64,000 bases of DNA from Acidovorax temperans (GTDB lineage Bacteria > Pseudomonadota > Gammaproteobacteria > Burkholderiales > Burkholderiaceae_C): contig NZ_VFPV01000003.1 in assembly GCF_006716905.1 (NCBI RefSeq), positions 62,001 to 126,000 on the forward strand. Direction: 5' to 3'. Below the pieces are notes generated by a model. It was not told the DNA's origin and searched no databases. It saw only the letters and a program-made list of their open reading frames with translations. Every line of letters begins with the position of its first letter. Positions within the stretch are counted from its first letter, which is position 1. The position numbers and the translations under genes are program-made. Below are positions 63,857 through 64,000 of this stretch, in pieces.

Positions 63857-64000
63857 TTACTTGCGCGCAGGCGGCACATCCGTGCAGCTGCCATGCGCCA
63901 CTTCCGCCGCCATGCCGATGCTCTCGCCCAGCGTCGGATGCGGGTGGATGGTCTTGCCGATGTCGACAGCGTCCGCACCCATCTCGATGGCCAGGGCGAT
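63857..64000 (-). CDS. lpdA: Dihydrolipoyl dehydrogenase, 3' end of a second copy
   Basis: The last 47 codons and stop of a second lpdA gene run off the window edge. It ends [11 protein letters not shown] against [11 protein letters not shown] in the copy at 54.6 kb. From 63942 to 64000 the DNA is identical to 54682-54740 for 59 bases, while the last 85 bases differ at many sites. This copy is likely the functional aceF-lpdA operon continuing beyond the window; that cannot be checked here. Confidence 0.9.
   Translation of the reverse strand: MALAIEMGADAVDIGKTIHPHPTLGESIGMAAEVAHGSCTDVPPARK

Overview
The window looks like chromosomal DNA of a betaproteobacterium of the family Comamonadaceae (Acidovorax, Verminephrobacter and relatives; the genus cannot be fixed from this sequence). 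The evidence is high G+C coding sequence, the gene families present, and more than a dozen copies of a short palindromic repeat (arms close to AGCTGCTGGCGCTT / AAGCGCTAGCAGCT) that I recall as common between Comamonadaceae genes. No tRNA, rRNA, CRISPR array, plasmid origin or prophage module was seen.

Region by region. 0-10 kb: housekeeping and storage genes, namely the tail of a chemotaxis receptor, an RnfB-like ferredoxin, an intracellular PHB depolymerase, a RelA/SpoT-domain alarmone synthetase, a CHASE-PAS-GGDEF-EAL protein with an in-frame amber codon, a MaoC-type hydratase, dusA and a frameshifted acyltransferase. 10.3-14.7 kb: a mobile island made of an IS903-like element, a lysR-yeiH pair, an IS1031-type IS5 element with a TTA target duplication, and a Tn3-family tnpA remnant with its 38-bp end, which abuts a decapitated saccharopine dehydrogenase gene. 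15-25 kb: the propionate / methylmalonyl-CoA locus (gntR, divergent mcm-meaB-pccB-pccA-VOC), then bioB, which supplies the biotin needed by PccA. 25.4-27 kb: a rhodanese-DUF2892-AhpD-like cluster divergent from a BigR-type ArsR repressor, probably sulfide/persulfide handling. 27-34 kb: a response regulator, then marR-MFS-maoC-MATE (the MFS gene is split by an IS200/IS605 element), and divergently PaaI thioesterase and gloA. 34.4-39 kb: a glutaminase-amidohydrolase-transporter cluster with a divergent LysR regulator.

39-56 kb: mixed chromosomal genes (PQQ sugar dehydrogenase, NlpC/P60, SNF2 helicase, HPP-CBS membrane protein, DUF3592-like proteins, EVE protein, methyltransferase, EamA transporter, AAA ATPase, aspartate kinase, DUF3079) with several truncations and frameshifts. 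54.6-64 kb: a scarred region holding an lpdA copy with an amber codon, an aceF tail joined to a decapitated 2-hydroxyacid dehydrogenase, a gntR fragment, an intact TonB-dependent receptor, a YggL-like gene with an unusual end, an IS91 transposase with an amber codon, an IS1595 element, and at the edge the 3' end of a second lpdA.

About fifteen genes are interrupted or truncated by IS insertion, deletion, frameshift or in-frame TAG, so this genome is either decaying and rearranging or carries uncorrected sequence errors. The most distinctive signals are the dispersed palindrome acting inside genes (signal peptide core, enzyme linkers, a C-terminus with stop codon), the duplicated 5' end of pccA that makes a leader peptide, and the three in-frame amber codons.
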